A stretch of DNA of 64,000 nucleotides from Chitinophagales bacterium (GTDB lineage: Bacteria; Bacteroidota; Bacteroidia; Chitinophagales; JADIYW01). Position numbers and translations under genes: made by a program. Below are positions 18,261 to 26,531 of this stretch, piece after piece. Under the pieces are notes generated by a model that was not told the origin of the DNA, ran no database searches, and saw only the letters and a list, made by a program, of their open reading frames with translations. The first letter of the stretch is position 1; each line of letters starts with the position of its first letter. Location of the stretch: the NCBI GenBank assembly GCA_019694955.1, contig JAIBAX010000001.1:1-64000 (forward strand). The letters are read 5' to 3'.

Positions 18261-18352
18261 ATAACAAGATGATTTATTAAGTAGTTTACTCGTGTTCACG
18301 TTTCAGGGAATTGAATTTTACTAATGGGCTATTTTATAATTACTTTTGTGAT
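18261..18352 (+). repeat. Dispersed intergenic element, copy A
   Basis: ~92 bases related to 34502-34602 (inverted) and 44811-44906. It starts ATAACAAGATGATTTAT and ends ATTACTTTTGTGAT. The outer inverted repeat is degenerate here (TAGTTTA/TGGGCTA) but still pairs fully if G-U pairs are allowed. The inner palindrome is reduced to CGTGTTCACG. The right end holds an exact TACTTTTG -7-like box (18341-18348). Confidence 0.8.
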
Positions 18353-18610
18353 GAGATGTTTTGCGCCAGTGGGTGAAGTGGTACCCCGCAGTGAGCGGTA
18401 GCGAGGGAGGAGTACAAACGGAACACACGCCAGGGTGCCATTTGTTTGAATGATAAATCATATTGCAATTTTTTTTGAGTACAGTTAATTACGGTTCTTA
18501 TATCGGATGGTTTGCTTCACCCATTTTTACTTTTGCAGTAAAATGCGTTCGTAAATCAGGAATTTTTATGTCTATCTATTTTAACTTATTTAGGATTAGC
18601 CTATGTGTTA
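18353..18610. other. Gene-free stretch with a GC-rich, structured segment
   Basis: No convincing gene. At 18364-18445 the DNA is much richer in GC than its surroundings and can fold around GTACCCCGC/GCGAGGG-type arms. TGGGTGAAG at 18370-18378 recurs inverted as CTTCACCCA at 18515-18523, bounding a ~150-base unit. It lies directly after element copy A. Possible small RNA, decayed gene or mobile-element remnant; nothing identifies it. Confidence 0.4.
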
Positions 18611-19018
18611 TTAATGTGCGCTTAACTTTATAAGTAAAAACAATATTGGTGTAAAACAAAAAGAAATTAGTATGCCTACATCAGGAATATAATCATTTCC
18701 AATGAAGCATATTTGCATAATAGCTAACAAAAAAACTAGCACTGACCATGAAAAAGTAGCGTAAAGCCATATGTTCTTTTTATAGGTATATAAATATATA
18801 GCCCAAAACAACAATAAGAGAATGTACAATAAAGCATCAAAAATATTGCTACAAAAGAAAACAGGTTTCCAGCGGTCTTCTTCCGGAACGAAATCTAATG
18901 GGAGGTAGGAATGACCCAATGGCAAGGACATTTGTAATATGCATAATACACAAACCGCTACAATGAGCAATGGTTCTGTATATCTACTTTGTCGTATCTT
19001 CTGAAATAAATGTCTCAA
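18611..19018 (-). CDS. Hypothetical membrane protein
   Basis: 135 residues with four predicted membrane helices (about 17-35, 56-77, 84-105 and 112-132) and short charged ends. The first loop (LPLGHSYLPLDFVPEEDRWKP) is the only long hydrophilic part. No family is recognised. It starts 16 bases after the stop of the SDR gene on the same strand, so the two are probably co-transcribed. Confidence 0.65.
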   Translation of the reverse strand: MRHLFQKIRQSRYTEPLLIVAVCVLCILQMSLPLGHSYLPLDFVPEEDRWKPVFFCSNIFDALLYILLLLFWAIYLYTYKKNIWLYATFSWSVLVFLLAIMQICFIGNDYIPDVGILISFCFTPILFLLIKLSAH

Positions 19019-19034
19019 AAAAAATTATTGCCTT

Positions 19035-19853
19035 TTACAAGGATTTTTTATTGATATCTTTTCTAACGGCGGGCAATGTTTTTTTCATCATATCGCCATT
19101 GAATTTTAAATTCGCATGTCGGCTAAACAAATGTCTGCTGATGCCAATCATGGCTTTGTTTACAAAACCAGGAACTACCGAAGAGGTTTTTCCCAAACCT
19201 TCTAATCCGGCTTTTACTACTGGTGCTACTTCCATCGTTAATATATTGGGTTTCATGCCTTTTGCCATCTCTGTGAGCGTTATTCCGGGACACAAGCAGG
19301 TAATGTCAACATTTTTATCTTTGAATTCGTAGTGCATGCCTTCTGAGAGTTGCAGGATGTATGCCTTTGTAGCCGCATAGTGCGTTAAGTAGGGATAGCT
19401 CTGAAACGAAGATATAGAACCAGTAAATAATATTCCACCCTTACCTTTTTCGGCAAAAACCTTTGCGAAGTGATATGCCAATATAAACGGTGCATGCATA
19501 TTGAGGTACATCATTTGTTGATTTCTTTCAAAACCACCACGATAGAAAGCACCTTCAATATTCATTCCTGCATTATTTATCAGCAAACCAATATCTAATC
19601 CTTCTACATTTTTTAATAAATCTACCTCAAATCCCGGCTTCGATAAATCACACTCGATGGATTTTACGGATATATGATGCTTTTCTTCTAGTTGCTGACC
19701 AAGCTTAATTAAGCGTTCTATTCTTCTGGCAACAAGTATGAGGTGAATACCCATCGCTGCCAATTGTTGCGCATATTCTTCGCCAATGCCACTGCTTGCC
19801 CCCGTTACTATTGCCCAAGCGCCATACTTTTCTTTAAATTTCTTCACATCCAT
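19035..19853 (-). CDS. Short-chain dehydrogenase/reductase (SDR)
   Basis: 272 residues, classical SDR: cofactor motif TGASSGIG (18-25), VARR after the second strand (Arg44 region favours NADPH), NNAG (93-96), Ser146 and the catalytic pair Tyr159-x3-Lys163 (YAATK). The length and hydrophobic C-terminal portion resemble the DltE/estradiol 17-beta-dehydrogenase 12-like group that reduces acyl or keto lipids, but the substrate cannot be fixed. It is followed by a small membrane protein gene. Confidence 0.92.
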   Translation of the reverse strand: MDVKKFKEKYGAWAIVTGASSGIGEEYAQQLAAMGIHLILVARRIERLIKLGQQLEEKHHISVKSIECDLSKPGFEVDLLKNVEGLDIGLLINNAGMNIEGAFYRGGFERNQQMMYLNMHAPFILAYHFAKVFAEKGKGGILFTGSISSFQSYPYLTHYAATKAYILQLSEGMHYEFKDKNVDITCLCPGITLTEMAKGMKPNILTMEVAPVVKAGLEGLGKTSSVVPGFVNKAMIGISRHLFSRHANLKFNGDMMKKTLPAVRKDINKKSL

Positions 19854-19928
19854 AGAAAATAAATTTCTCTAAGGTATAAAAAACATTGGTAATCTGCTTT
19901 AACCCAGAAAAAGCGTTAGAAATTTACT

Positions 19929-20030
19929 GCAAGAAAATTCTACTTCATATCTATTTCTGTACTCATTTTTCTGTCCTCAACGTAGTTATACTACGTCTGC
20001 GGGAGAAAAATTCCGTGCCTCATAGCTATT
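19929..20030. repeat. Hairpin flanked by imperfect direct repeats
   Basis: A hairpin at 19966-20010 has a perfect inner stem ACGTAGT-TAT-ACTACGT (19980-19996), an internal loop and an outer TTTTTCT/AGAAAAA stem. On both sides lies an imperfect ~27-base direct repeat (19929-19955 and 20002-20030; shared GAAAATTC and TCATA[TG]CTATT). It sits after the stop of the glycosidase-like gene and before the SDR start, so it may end the glycosidase transcript. Confidence 0.6.
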
Positions 20031-20075
20031 TTGTATAATTTCCTTTCGTCACAAAGTCCAACACTTATTCAGGGT

Positions 20076-22145
20076 TTAAGGAATAATCAGTTTTTTGATG
20101 GCATAGTCTTCATTGCTTTCCAATCGGATAAGATATACACCGGAAGCAAGATCTTTGAGATTTAAGGTATAAACGCCATTATTCATTTGGTCGGTAAGCA
20201 GTTGTTCGCCAAGGATATTGGTGAAGCTGACGGAAAATTGTTTGCTCTTTAGCGCAGGGTCGTCGAAATATATCCAGGCTTTCTCTTTTGCTGGATTTGG
20301 GAACAACTTTGCAGACACAGAAATATCGTTTAATTGCACCGCAGTAGGGTTCTTAAACTCAACCTTTATGAATCCGGTGGAATATTTGCCTATCTTAAAT
20401 TTCTTATCAGGAAAAGTGTCTTGCTTAAATTCAACATCATAATCATCGTTGTCATATCCAAATTGCGTTGCGCCACAACTGGAGTATAGGTGTGGTGCAG
20501 TGATATATTTGGCACTATATATTTTTAAAGCATTCGCATTGATGTTTTGGAATAGAAAATAAGTGAGGTCAATATCTAAATCATCGCCGGATTTATTAGA
20601 GAAATAGTAGTAGAAGGTGCCATAAGAACCTGTATTTTCCGGCTCCTTAAAGAACATTTTTGTAGCGAGCAGCTTTTCGTCATAAGGTTCTGTGAGGGTA
20701 TTCTCGATAGTAGAAATATTTTTCCCATACAATTCACCCATAAATTGCATGATATAGAAGGCGGTTCTTTTTAAGGCTTCTTTTTTTCCGGGCAATACAG
20801 AATACAAGGTATAATCGTATTCATTTTGCGACGTTGCCAAACCTTGATGGTAGCAATGTTTTACGATTGGGTTGGTAGCAATACCTGTTAACCACCTGAA
20901 GAGAAAATCTCCATGAAACATAGTGTTGTACCACCTCACCATTATGCCGTCTGCGTTATCGGCTTCAAATTCTGTTATCCATAGTTTTTTGCCATTATTA
21001 GCAAAGTCGTAGTAATTATAGTAGGTGTTGATGTTTTGGTTAAGATTGGCATTAAAGAAGTTGTAAACAGAGGTATTCAATTCATCCATTTCATCAGCAT
21101 TATTCGGAAATTCAGACTGTAATGGATTCAAGATGGCAGGGTCGAGCAGCTTGGCGTACCAATGATGAGAAAGGCCATTCACTAAACCGATTACGTCATT
21201 TTCCTTCATGGCTTCATTCCACAACTCCGCAACGTGCTGTGTTTCTCCACTGATTAACAAAAATGCCGTAGGAACGGAGTACTCAAAATCCGGTTTTATT
21301 GCAGAAAACAATTTTTTGTAGGTGATAATGAGTTTTTTGTATTTGGAGATATTATTATTGAGGTTGCTTTTTAAGGTTGGCTTTTGTGCTTGAAACTCGT
21401 TTTCAGAAAGCGCATTTATTTGAACATAGCTAAGTTCTGTAATTTTCTCATGGAAGTAAAACTCATTGCCAAACTCTATTCCTGCAATTTGTAAATAGGG
21501 ATCGTTTTCAATTTCATTCACCATTTCTAGGTTTTCTTTTATCCTGATAGCAAAGCTTTGCGAGATTTTTCCATTGCTGACCAATTCATCAATAGAGGCA
21601 AGGTTTTGAATGTTTTCCAATTGATCAATCTGCGCTTTATCATGAATAAAATGACCATAAATGTTTGTGAGATACATTATTTTCATAGGTTTGCCCGCAC
21701 GTTGGTAGTGCCATTTGCCCATATCTTTTAAGTCTTCCAGGAAATTTCTGGGCGCATCTTTGTCATTCCCTTTGCAATAATAGCCATTGTTATTATCGCA
21801 TTGAATTTTGTTATCTACTTGATTGATTTCCCATCTGCTAATACCATATCCCGTAACCGGAGCACCTGTAGAGTCATAAAGGTGATAGAAATTTGATATT
21901 TCGCCACCCGGATAGCGGAAGGTAATGTCTCCCAACTGATTGAAATCATCCATCATGAATCCGGGAATACTGTCGTTATTGTCAATAATGCGGTAGAATA
22001 CATAAGGAGAATTTACCCCTAAGAAATTGAAACTCGCATAGTCCTTTTTGGATAAGTCAACAAAACCTGCAATATCCGTTTGCGCCGAAATATTGAAAGA
22101 TAGCAATACAAATAGGATAAGAGGTAGTTTTACTAAATACTTCAT
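20076..22145 (-). CDS. Secreted clan GH-A-like glycoside hydrolase with T9SS sorting domain
   Basis: 689 residues. Signal peptide to about residue 21 (SFNISAQ). A TIM-barrel glycosidase is suggested by ITFRYPGGEISNFYHL after the first strand, GIEFGNEFYF with the Asn227-Glu228 pair typical of the clan GH-A acid/base, LSHHWY, and KLWITEFE with Glu392 as candidate nucleophile at a strand end. Family is uncertain (GH30-, GH39-, GH51- or GH79-like). A beta-sandwich domain follows, and the last ~75 residues (KLFPNPAKEKAWIYF to IKKLIIP) are a T9SS type A domain. It probably attacks an extracellular polysaccharide. Confidence 0.75.
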   Translation of the reverse strand: MKYLVKLPLILFVLLSFNISAQTDIAGFVDLSKKDYASFNFLGVNSPYVFYRIIDNNDSIPGFMMDDFNQLGDITFRYPGGEISNFYHLYDSTGAPVTGYGISRWEINQVDNKIQCDNNNGYYCKGNDKDAPRNFLEDLKDMGKWHYQRAGKPMKIMYLTNIYGHFIHDKAQIDQLENIQNLASIDELVSNGKISQSFAIRIKENLEMVNEIENDPYLQIAGIEFGNEFYFHEKITELSYVQINALSENEFQAQKPTLKSNLNNNISKYKKLIITYKKLFSAIKPDFEYSVPTAFLLISGETQHVAELWNEAMKENDVIGLVNGLSHHWYAKLLDPAILNPLQSEFPNNADEMDELNTSVYNFFNANLNQNINTYYNYYDFANNGKKLWITEFEADNADGIMVRWYNTMFHGDFLFRWLTGIATNPIVKHCYHQGLATSQNEYDYTLYSVLPGKKEALKRTAFYIMQFMGELYGKNISTIENTLTEPYDEKLLATKMFFKEPENTGSYGTFYYYFSNKSGDDLDIDLTYFLFQNINANALKIYSAKYITAPHLYSSCGATQFGYDNDDYDVEFKQDTFPDKKFKIGKYSTGFIKVEFKNPTAVQLNDISVSAKLFPNPAKEKAWIYFDDPALKSKQFSVSFTNILGEQLLTDQMNNGVYTLNLKDLASGVYLIRLESNEDYAIKKLIIP

Positions 22146-22188
22146 AATTTTTTGTTTTAAAATGACAATTACCCCTAATTACCCTTCG

Positions 22189-22196
22189 CAAAATTA
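22189..22196 (-). promoter_or_regulatory. Bacteroidota -7 box TAATTTTG
   Basis: Exact TAnnTTTG on the minus strand, 44 bases upstream of the glycosidase-like gene. Confidence 0.5.
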
Positions 22197-22225
22197 AGGA
22201 ATATCTTTGAAAACTAATGATTAAA

Positions 22226-25200
22226 TTATTGTATGCTAATTTTTAATGCATACGTCCCATTATTTATGTTTACTGTTACTAAATACATGCCGGCAGGAAG
22301 TGAAAATTCACCCAATGAAAATGTTTCCGTATGATTTCCGGATACCTTATTTGTTGGTGGCATCAATACGCCTATTTTTTTTCCTGATAAATCAAATAAA
22401 TCTATAGAAAGCGTAGATGCTTCATGGAGGGCGTAGGATACGTTTACTTCATCAGAAACTGGATTTGGAAAAATTTTGATAGCATAATTATTTAGTGGAG
22501 CAGTAATCACTTGTTTCGAGCTACTCGGAAATACCGTTATTCCATCGCTGGAACTAACCGTGGAAATTAAACCTGATAAATTCTTGCACTTGATGTTTAT
22601 ATAATACAAAGTGTTTGCATTTAAGTTTAGACCAGTTTTTGTAAAGGATGTTGCACTACCAATATATACCCAAGGTGAAACATTATTTACCCCGGGAGCA
22701 GTCCCAATGCCATAGTAATACCCTTTGATTCCAGAATTAACGTCAACAGCAGGTTGCCAATTTCCACTCAAAGTCGTCATATTTGTTTGGCTGTCAATAT
22801 CAATAGAGTCGGTACCATCATTTACGACAGCAGGAGGATTTGGAGCACTGAAATCTATATTTATATAGGTGCCTTTTCTTAAAGAAATATTATTACTATT
22901 GTCTGTTACTAAGGTAAGAATACGTCCACCCGGTCTATCAGGAGAGATATTGGAGTAACGTATGTCATTAGAACTTGCACTACCTACAGAAACAAGTTTA
23001 GTTGTATTCCTATTTTTATATACCGTCACATAGTCTACACTAAAATTACAGCCGCCACTTCTAAAAGAAATATAATTTCCCACTTGCAGAGGTGTGCTGT
23101 CTATCCATGAAGTAATGAGTTTGTCATTGACATATACTTCGATTTTACCGGAAAATCTATTGTACATGATTTTGTAATCATAATCAAAGTTTACCTGAAA
23201 AGGGAACACTACATCTTTTACTAAGTAAAATGTGTCGTTAATGGTTTCGTAGATTTGCAATTTGCCACCATTGTCAATCCTGGCATATACGAAATAAGAG
23301 TTGCCTCGATTTTCTAAGTTTGGAGAACTGCACATGAAATGTAAGCCCGCTCTTCTATTTGTTCCAGTACCGGATATTTTGGCGATATAGTGATAAAGAA
23401 AAATACTGTCGCTATTCTGGTTAACGAAAGCTGATAACCTAGTGTTTCCGTTTGACTCATCCGATTGAATCAGTCTGTTGCTTGCAGAAGTCCATATGCC
23501 ACTCGGTTCTATCCATTCAGGGTGGATGGTGGTTTTAGCAAAATCGTCATTGAAGAATCCGTTACCGCCATTCGCCCGCCAAGTATAGTTGCTATAATCG
23601 AGTACTGCATAAAACCGATTTTTAATGCCAGATAGTGCATCATTGTCAACAAAGCTAGCAGTAAATCCACTACTTACCCAACCGGGATTGCTCACTTGGG
23701 ATGTTGGACGTACTGAATCAATAGTGATTGGTGTGCATTGGTATACCGCCTTAAATCCCGGTTTAGTGGTTGCAACATCTGATTTAAATCGCAAAGTAAT
23801 CGAAGCACCGGAGGCATTCACCGTTCCTGGTCCGGTAAGTCCGGAGTAACTTCCTATCAATGGAGCATTAACGGATGGCCCATCATATAACCAGAGCGAA
23901 TCATATCCTGCTTCTAACTCAAATTGGGAAAAATTAAGCGTTGTCAGTACATTTCCGGGGGGAGTTATTGTATAAGTGAAATTTTCATTATCATAATGGT
24001 TTCGTTCTGGGCCACCCATATCAAAAATAGAATCTGAACAGGGCAATATCTTACAATCAGAGAACTTGTCTCTAATGGCATTCCAAAGTTCCGGATAACC
24101 ATCGTCATACCCCAATGTCCACATACCAATACCGCCAATACCTTGTTGATTGACGATGTCATATTTTTTGGCAAGACTCAAAGAATCATCAATCCAAAGT
24201 TGATTCCAATTGCCGGAAGTTTGATAGGTAAAATAGGGTGTGAAGCTGGCGTTGTTCCATTTCTTATTATTATACCAACCATTTACATTGTCGCGCATGG
24301 ATTTATAGGTAACCGAGGAAGAATTTGCCGATCCGCCGACAGTTGCGGAAGGAACAGCATCGCTGACAGTTTGCCATTTCCTTCCATAATACGGTACCGC
24401 CAATAATAACTTATTAGCAGGCACGCCCTGCTTTAAATAATAGGAAATACTGCGGGATTGCGAATAATTATAGCTTGTTTGAAAACTGTATAACGGTCCA
24501 TTCGGACCTGCTTGCGAACTACCACTGTAATAGTAGTCATATCCCATTATTATGAATAAATCTACATAGTTATTTAAATTGGAGATGTCAAAAACACTAT
24601 TCCAATCAACAGAATAAACAGCCATGGTAACTTCAGCTCCAGGAATTGCTGCTTTTAGCTGATTGGAAAAATCCTGAACAAAAGCGGTCATTGCAGCCTT
24701 GCTGGCGGAGGGAACACCTTCAAAGTCGAGGTTTACGCCATGTCCGCCCCTGCTTTGTAAAAGACTGATACAGTTGTTGATAAAAGTTTGCTTGGCAGTA
24801 GAACTAGCAAAGAAAGTAGCATGACTAGAAAATAGCGTTGCACAAAAACTTATTTTCTTGCCATTGTTTTTTGCAGCAGTAACTGCCGATGAACCGCTCC
24901 AATTAAAAGAAGCATTGGTGTTGTTGCCTGTGGTAGGGCTAATGGTATAATCAAAATAGCATAAATCTGATAGCAAATTCCATTGGTAATTGTTATGTAC
25001 CGTGCTGGATAGCCAGTAAGGATGCCAACCGAAAACGCGTTTGGTGCCTATGGAACAGGTGGTAGTTTTTTGTGTATTGGTTACTGGCGCAGAGAGCGGC
25101 GTTTTCCAGTAATCATCCCATTCTTTTTCTGTGGAAAATTTGAATTTTTGGTAGAACGTACTTTCTTCCTGTAAAATAGATGTATGTTCTTGCGAATAAA

Positions 25201-25249
25201 GATGGTTGCCGAAAACTAAAGCAAATAAAATGGGTAAATATCTTCTCAT
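22226..25249 (-). CDS. GH18 chitinase-like enzyme with CUB, LamG-like and T9SS domains
   Basis: 1007 residues. Signal peptide to ~20; GH18 barrel ~68-395 with HGVNLDFEG (171-178), where Asp175 and the catalytic Glu177 are kept, and WTLGYDDG at the end of the barrel. The first Asp of the usual DGxDxDxE motif is His170, as in diverged GH18 members. Then a CUB-like domain (~400-505), a linker, a LamG-like sandwich (~565-745; NGFFNDDFAKTTIH), an Fn3-like region and a T9SS domain (FPNPVSDEVNVSY to YALKISIQ). From about residue 510 on it closely matches the amidase gene at 55563-58628. It probably hydrolyses chitin or a related beta-1,4-GlcNAc polymer outside the cell. Confidence 0.9.
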   Translation of the reverse strand: MRRYLPILFALVFGNHLYSQEHTSILQEESTFYQKFKFSTEKEWDDYWKTPLSAPVTNTQKTTTCSIGTKRVFGWHPYWLSSTVHNNYQWNLLSDLCYFDYTISPTTGNNTNASFNWSGSSAVTAAKNNGKKISFCATLFSSHATFFASSTAKQTFINNCISLLQSRGGHGVNLDFEGVPSASKAAMTAFVQDFSNQLKAAIPGAEVTMAVYSVDWNSVFDISNLNNYVDLFIIMGYDYYYSGSSQAGPNGPLYSFQTSYNYSQSRSISYYLKQGVPANKLLLAVPYYGRKWQTVSDAVPSATVGGSANSSSVTYKSMRDNVNGWYNNKKWNNASFTPYFTYQTSGNWNQLWIDDSLSLAKKYDIVNQQGIGGIGMWTLGYDDGYPELWNAIRDKFSDCKILPCSDSIFDMGGPERNHYDNENFTYTITPPGNVLTTLNFSQFELEAGYDSLWLYDGPSVNAPLIGSYSGLTGPGTVNASGASITLRFKSDVATTKPGFKAVYQCTPITIDSVRPTSQVSNPGWVSSGFTASFVDNDALSGIKNRFYAVLDYSNYTWRANGGNGFFNDDFAKTTIHPEWIEPSGIWTSASNRLIQSDESNGNTRLSAFVNQNSDSIFLYHYIAKISGTGTNRRAGLHFMCSSPNLENRGNSYFVYARIDNGGKLQIYETINDTFYLVKDVVFPFQVNFDYDYKIMYNRFSGKIEVYVNDKLITSWIDSTPLQVGNYISFRSGGCNFSVDYVTVYKNRNTTKLVSVGSASSNDIRYSNISPDRPGGRILTLVTDNSNNISLRKGTYINIDFSAPNPPAVVNDGTDSIDIDSQTNMTTLSGNWQPAVDVNSGIKGYYYGIGTAPGVNNVSPWVYIGSATSFTKTGLNLNANTLYYINIKCKNLSGLISTVSSSDGITVFPSSSKQVITAPLNNYAIKIFPNPVSDEVNVSYALHEASTLSIDLFDLSGKKIGVLMPPTNKVSGNHTETFSLGEFSLPAGMYLVTVNINNGTYALKISIQ

Positions 25250-25262
25250 GCTATATTTTTTT

Positions 25263-25270
25263 CAAAGATA
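25263..25270 (-). promoter_or_regulatory. Bacteroidota -7 box TATCTTTG
   Basis: Exact TAnnTTTG on the minus strand, 13 bases before the GH18 start codon. Confidence 0.5.
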
Positions 25271-25314
25271 AAAAATATAGATGTTTTTAAATACACCATT
25301 AGTAAAATATCATA

Positions 25315-25344
25315 CTCACCTCGGTGGTTAACCCTTGAGGTTAC
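25315..25344. repeat. Diverged copy of the CCTCGAGG repeat
   Basis: GGTTAACCCTTGAGGTTACT differs from the unit at 7788-7807 at three of 20 bases, and the bases to its left also resemble the 7781-7788 stretch. As at 7.75 kb, it lies just past the stop of a minus-strand gene (25362). An ACCATTAGTAAAAT string immediately to the left (25295-25308) resembles one end of the dispersed element at 34.5 kb. Confidence 0.55.
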
Positions 25345-25361
25345 TTAAATAATAGGTTGAA

Positions 25362-25952
25362 CTACTGCTTCATCATTTCTACTAAACATTCTAAGGCTAT
25401 GTTGGTAATTTTGTCTTCTAATTTTTTACCGCCTTTATCGAAGTCTTCCAAAGGAACTTGTTCTTTTATTTTGTCGAAGGTACATGAGCAGTATTCTTCA
25501 GCATCAAGTGATTTGTTTAGCTTTTTATCTTTCTTTACGGCTTTTTCGCATTCTTCTTTAAAGGCAGCTTCTGCAATTACCCATTGAGCATCTTCATAAT
25601 CAGAAGAAGGTTCTCCATCGGGTGATTCGACACTTTCTGCTACGCAGTTCTCAATTTTTTCTTGAACCTCCGGATTCTCTAAAAATGCATCCTGTAATTT
25701 CTTCTTAGATTTTGTTGCAGCAGACAATATTTTTACCAATTCAGAAGTCTCCATTTCTTCGAATATTTTTTCATAAGCACACGTGCAGAAATTTTCCTGA
25801 TTAAAACCTTCAATGTTCATCTCTTTTTTCATGCATCCTGACGTAAACTCAGCTTTAAATGTGTTGAGATCTTCCGTAGTAATCTCTTGTGAATACGTTT
25901 GAAAACTAAGAAGTATAAAGATATTAATTGTGAATAATTTAAACATGTTCAT
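25362..25952 (-). CDS. Secreted protein with duplicated Cys motif
   Basis: 196 residues, signal peptide ending near SFQTYSQ. The mature part is acidic/basic and helical and holds two similar halves, each with a Cys, ~12-25 residues, then a CxC near a helix: EFTSGCMKKEM ... ENFCTCAYEKIFEEM and EECEKAVKKDK ... EEYCSCTFDKIKEQV. Six to seven Cys in two copies suggest disulfides or metal binding. No family name is recognised. It follows the next gene by 27 bases in one operon. ATG 25946 is an alternative start. Confidence 0.7.
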   Translation of the reverse strand: MNMFKLFTINIFILLSFQTYSQEITTEDLNTFKAEFTSGCMKKEMNIEGFNQENFCTCAYEKIFEEMETSELVKILSAATKSKKKLQDAFLENPEVQEKIENCVAESVESPDGEPSSDYEDAQWVIAEAAFKEECEKAVKKDKKLNKSLDAEEYCSCTFDKIKEQVPLEDFDKGGKKLEDKITNIALECLVEMMKQ

Positions 25953-25979
25953 TTTGCTAATTTTTATAGATAATTTATT

Positions 25980-26375
25980 TTATTTTTCTTCTTGAAAGGT
26001 GGGGATGAATCCAAGGATTTGGTTTTTGACATTTAAGGCTACTTTATAATAAATCCATTTCTTTTCATAATTGGCTTTCGTGTCACACATATACATGCCA
26101 TTTTCCTGATGTATGATGAATTCATCGACACTTATAAAAGCACCGGCATCTTTTACAAAGTCTAAATAAACATTCTTTAGCGCCGTAGAGTCAAATTTGG
26201 ATTGATATTCCTTGCTATACATTTTTCTTGCTGCTTCAAAGCTACCATTGTCAATTTTATTGAAAAACGCAACCACAGCTTCTTTTCTCAATGAATCTGC
26301 CTCCTGTGCTTTTACTCCCGTAAGGACGCCAATAAAAAACAAACATAGGAGCAATTTTCTTAAATATTTCACCAT
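25980..26375 (-). CDS. Secreted DUF3887/NTF2-like protein
   Basis: 131 residues with a signal peptide (cleavage near GVKAQ). The mature part begins with a helix (EAVVAFFNKIDNGSFEAARKMYS), then a pattern of helix and strands ending in YEKKWIYYKVALNVKNQILGFIPTF, which resembles small NTF2-like domains such as DUF3887 or DUF4019. Such domains bind small ligands or serve as assembly modules. First gene of an operon with the Cys-motif protein; it has an exact -7 box. Confidence 0.65.
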   Translation of the reverse strand: MVKYLRKLLLCLFFIGVLTGVKAQEADSLRKEAVVAFFNKIDNGSFEAARKMYSKEYQSKFDSTALKNVYLDFVKDAGAFISVDEFIIHQENGMYMCDTKANYEKKWIYYKVALNVKNQILGFIPTFQEEK

Positions 26376-26395
26376 TTAATTTTATTTGTTGATTG

Positions 26396-26403
26396 CAAAT
26401 CTA
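26396..26403 (-). promoter_or_regulatory. Bacteroidota -7 box TAGATTTG
   Basis: Exact TAnnTTTG on the minus strand, 20 bases before the start of the two-gene operon 25362-26375. Confidence 0.5.
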
Positions 26404-26531
26404 ATGCCAATAAAGCATTATTTTATCTATTTGAACGATATTAGGAAAAGAAATATATAAGACGTCAACTTGTCATACTTATAATAAGAAAATGAGCGGA
26501 TTTTTTTAGAATTAATGTCTATTTTAGCTAC

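Noticed and set aside
18090-18299. 69-codon open frame on the minus strand
   Set aside because: It runs through element copy A. A frame at 44790-44999 shares its KSSCY string because it runs through copy C. Both are repeat-derived, not genes.
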